Shown here piece by piece: positions 62,361 through 64,000 of a DNA stretch of 64,000 nt. The notes under the pieces are model-generated. The model worked only from the letters and a program-made list of their open reading frames with translations. It ran no database searches and was not told where the DNA came from. Within the stretch, counting starts at the first letter, position 1, and each line of letters starts with the position of its first letter. A program made the translations under genes and the position numbers. Source of the DNA: DATATJ01 sp963789075 (GTDB taxonomy: Bacteria; Acidobacteriota; Vicinamibacteria; Vicinamibacterales; CAVVIG01); NCBI GenBank assembly GCA_963789075.1, contig CAWBJQ010000014.1:186001-250000 (forward strand). The letters are read 5' to 3'.

Positions 62361-62390
62361 GTAGGGGCCGACCTACGTGTCGGCACGCGC
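62361..62390. repeat. GTAGGGGCCGACCTACGTGTCGGC palindromic element
   Basis: GCCGAC and GTCGGC (62367-62372 and 62379-62384) pair around CTACGT, 12 bp after the stop of the last cassette gene. The GTAGGGGCCGAC start is common in dispersed repeats of soil-bacterial genomes. It could also terminate transcription between the two convergent genes. Confidence 0.55.
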
Positions 62391-62398
62391 CCCGATCG

Positions 62399-62926
62399 CT
62401 ATTTTGCGGGACGGCGGCGCTGCGATGATGGCGGCACGATGCCGTTCGATCGCAGCATCATGGCCGCCTGGCTGTAATGATCGCCGTAGTCGAGCGCGAG
62501 GTGAACCAGCACCCACGCCTTGGTGACGGACCGCCCCATCATCTGCACCTGCTCGCCCATCTTCGCGGAATCGATCGTCGCGAACGCCTTGTCGCAGAAC
62601 GCGAAACTCTGCTTCATCTGATCGACGAGTGCTTCCTTGGTTCCGCTCGCCTTCACCGTCAGCTCCGGCGCTTTCTCGCCGCTGAGGGCGCCGCAGAGCG
62701 TATGGTTCGCAACGGCCGCGTGATAGATCAGGTCCGCGAAGCTGATTTGCTGCTCGCTCGGCTTGTAGACGTACTTTTCGGCGGGCATTGCTTCCGCCGC
62801 GCTGATCATATTGGTGGCGTTCGAGTGCGCCTCTGTCGCGATCGCGTCGGCAATCGGGTTTGTCTGAGCGGACGCCGAGCCGGCGATCAACACGAGTCCG
62901 ATGATGAACGTACTCACCTTGAGCAT
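62399..62926 (-). CDS. exported DinB-like four-helix protein
   Basis: A 175-residue protein with a signal peptide (MLKVSTFIIGLVLIAGSASAQ). The mature part is a DinB/DUF664-type helix bundle: NMISAAEAMPAEKYVYKPSEQQISFADLIYHAAVANHTLCGAL, FAFCDKAFATIDSAKM and KAWVLVHLALDYGDHYSQAAMMLRSNGIVPPSS. The three histidines in positions typical for the metal site (HAAVANH, H in DYGDHYSQ) are present. Members are metal-dependent, mostly uncharacterised; exported versions are frequent in Acidobacteria. It is convergent with the last cassette gene. Confidence 0.86.
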   Translation of the reverse strand: MLKVSTFIIGLVLIAGSASAQTNPIADAIATEAHSNATNMISAAEAMPAEKYVYKPSEQQISFADLIYHAAVANHTLCGALSGEKAPELTVKASGTKEALVDQMKQSFAFCDKAFATIDSAKMGEQVQMMGRSVTKAWVLVHLALDYGDHYSQAAMMLRSNGIVPPSSQRRRPAK

Positions 62927-63000
62927 GCTGCCTCCTGGAAAAATGCCCGCTCAGGGTACTTCGACAGAAGGCCCTTCGTCCATCGTGATGCCGCGCCCGG

Positions 63001-63459
63001 TCAGACGACCCGTCGCGCGATCGGTTCGTCTGCGTGATCGCGCCGGCGGGACCCGCGCGCGAGCAGACGACGGGCCTCCGCGGCGAGCGTGTCCGCGCTG
63101 CACGGTTTGCTCAGGACATGATTCGCGCCTGCGCGGCGCGCGCGATTCTCGTACTGGCGATCGCCATAACCCGTGATCGCGAGGACCGGAATGCGACGCG
63201 TCCGTTCATCGGCGCGCAGACGGCGGCACAGCTCAATCCCGTCGATACCGGGGACGGCGATGTCCGTGAGGATGAGATCCGGGACGTCGTGCACGGCCTT
63301 TTCGAATGCCTGCAATCCGTTGTGGGCTTGATCGGTACGAAAGCCCTCGCCCCGCAAGACGTACGTATAGAACTGTCGCGTCTCCACATCGTCTTCAACG
63401 ATGAGGATCAACGGCGGTGGAGCGGCGCTCGACGGGCCGACGTCCCCCGTAGCCAACAT
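63001..63459 (-). CDS. stand-alone response-regulator receiver
   Basis: A 152-residue protein with only a receiver domain: LILIVEDDVETRQFYTYVL (acidic pair EDD), PDLILTDIAVPGIDGIEL (phospho-acceptor Asp in LTD), VLAITGYGD (switch Thr) and VLSKPCSADTL (Lys). There is no output domain, so it acts through protein contacts or as a phosphate relay, like CheY- or DivK-type proteins. The C-terminus is arginine-rich. It is followed upstream by a second receiver-only gene on the same strand, with 78 bp between. Confidence 0.9.
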   Translation of the reverse strand: MLATGDVGPSSAAPPPLILIVEDDVETRQFYTYVLRGEGFRTDQAHNGLQAFEKAVHDVPDLILTDIAVPGIDGIELCRRLRADERTRRIPVLAITGYGDRQYENRARRAGANHVLSKPCSADTLAAEARRLLARGSRRRDHADEPIARRVV

Positions 63460-63537
63460 CGCGATGATAGTGGGGCCGCGAAAGTGGTCGCAAGCTCTAC
63501 GGTTTTTGAGGCTGCGTGAAACCGCGACAGACCGCGA

Positions 63538-63960
63538 TCAACGGTCGTCGTGAGACTCATGTGACTGCTCACGCCCGCAGCCGATCTGGCGCAGCGTGCG
63601 GCGAACCTGATCGAGGTCGAGCGGCTTGCGGAGAAATCCGCCGGCGCCGAAGGCCCGCGCGTTTTCGGCGGCGTCGACGCCGCCCGACATCAGCACGACG
63701 GGAATCCACGCCAGGGAACGATCGCGAAGCTGTGCAGCGCGAAATCGCGCGCTCTCCGTCGTGGACGTCTCCAAATCGAGGAGGACCACGCAGGTCTCGG
63801 CGCTCGATCGCAGGTACGTGAGCGCGTCGCGTCCGTTGCTGACCGCCGTGACCTTGTAACCGTCGGCTGACAGCGCCACGCCCAGCAGTTCCCGGATGTC
63901 CTCGTCCTCGTCCACAATGAGGACGCCACAGTCGTGCGATGCCGCAATCCCGGCGCTCAT
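63538..63960 (-). CDS. stand-alone response-regulator receiver, second of a tandem pair
   Basis: A 140-residue receiver. Conserved elements: VLIVDEDEDIRELLGVALSADGYKV (DED acidic pocket), CVVLLDLETSTTES (acceptor Asp in LLDL, but without the usual proline-glycine loop), VVLMSGGVDAAENARAFGAGGFLRKPLDLDQV (Ser and Lys). The loop after the acceptor aspartate is atypical, so phosphorylation kinetics may differ from those of the next receiver. No kinase is visible in the window. The gene begins 40 bp before the right edge. Confidence 0.87.
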   Translation of the reverse strand: MSAGIAASHDCGVLIVDEDEDIRELLGVALSADGYKVTAVSNGRDALTYLRSSAETCVVLLDLETSTTESARFRAAQLRDRSLAWIPVVLMSGGVDAAENARAFGAGGFLRKPLDLDQVRRTLRQIGCGREQSHESHDDR

Positions 63961-64000
63961 GTTCGTTGTTGGGGCAAGCGAGATGCCAGGATGGCCTTGC

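Overview
The window is GC-rich, densely coding DNA with no rRNA, tRNA, phage or transposase gene that I could recognise. The gene set points to a soil Acidobacteriota, most likely a Vicinamibacteria relative. The reasons are paired DUF1592/DUF1552 exported proteins, one-component regulators that join a DNA-binding head to TPR repeats, many small exported hypotheticals and several families of short palindromic repeats. The taxon is inferred from gene content, not from a marker gene. Many genes change reading frame although both halves are well conserved, so the sequence probably carries residual single-base assembly errors. I give each of these as one interrupted gene and state where the frame changes.

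Layout. 0-6.1 kb: tail of a small membrane protein, DUF1003 protein, PLD-like protein, ECF sigma factor, winged-helix/TPR regulator, malonyl-CoA decarboxylase. 6.1-11.4 kb: a TetR regulator with its own promoter/operator and an EmrA-EmrB-TolC type efflux system. 11.6-18.9 kb: EamA half-transporter, a decayed acetyltransferase, an exported DsrE-like protein, Hsp20, patatin, polysaccharide deacetylase, phospholipase C-like protein, AsmA. 19-31.7 kb: exported hypotheticals, two methyltransferases, a TIGR00300 ornithine cyclodeaminase-type protein, YciF ferritin-like protein, MscL, a DNRLRE-nuclease and a second TPR regulator.

31.7-33.3 kb holds a two-gene minus-strand operon, a peroxiredoxin-like/DsbD-alpha protein followed by an OsmC-family protein. 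In both, an in-frame TGA sits exactly where the redox-active cysteine is expected, followed at a suitable distance by a SECIS-like hairpin. I read these as adjacent selenoprotein genes.

35.0-44.6 kb is a head-to-tail cluster: trehalose-phosphatase, a degenerate HtrA/PDZ membrane protein, an antiporter-like protein, a single-ORF fusion of a cation:proton antiporter to trehalose-6-phosphate synthase, a GT4 glycosyltransferase and an amylo-alpha-1,6-glucosidase. It looks like coupled ion transport and trehalose/glucan metabolism for osmotic stress.

44.7-62.4 kb carries three consecutive copies of one three-gene cassette: di-heme-motif DUF1592-type protein, Tat-exported DUF1552 protein, exported ankyrin protein ending in a CxxC tail. 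Copies 1 and 3 share a promoter-like element. The window ends with a DinB-like exported protein and two stand-alone response-regulator receivers.
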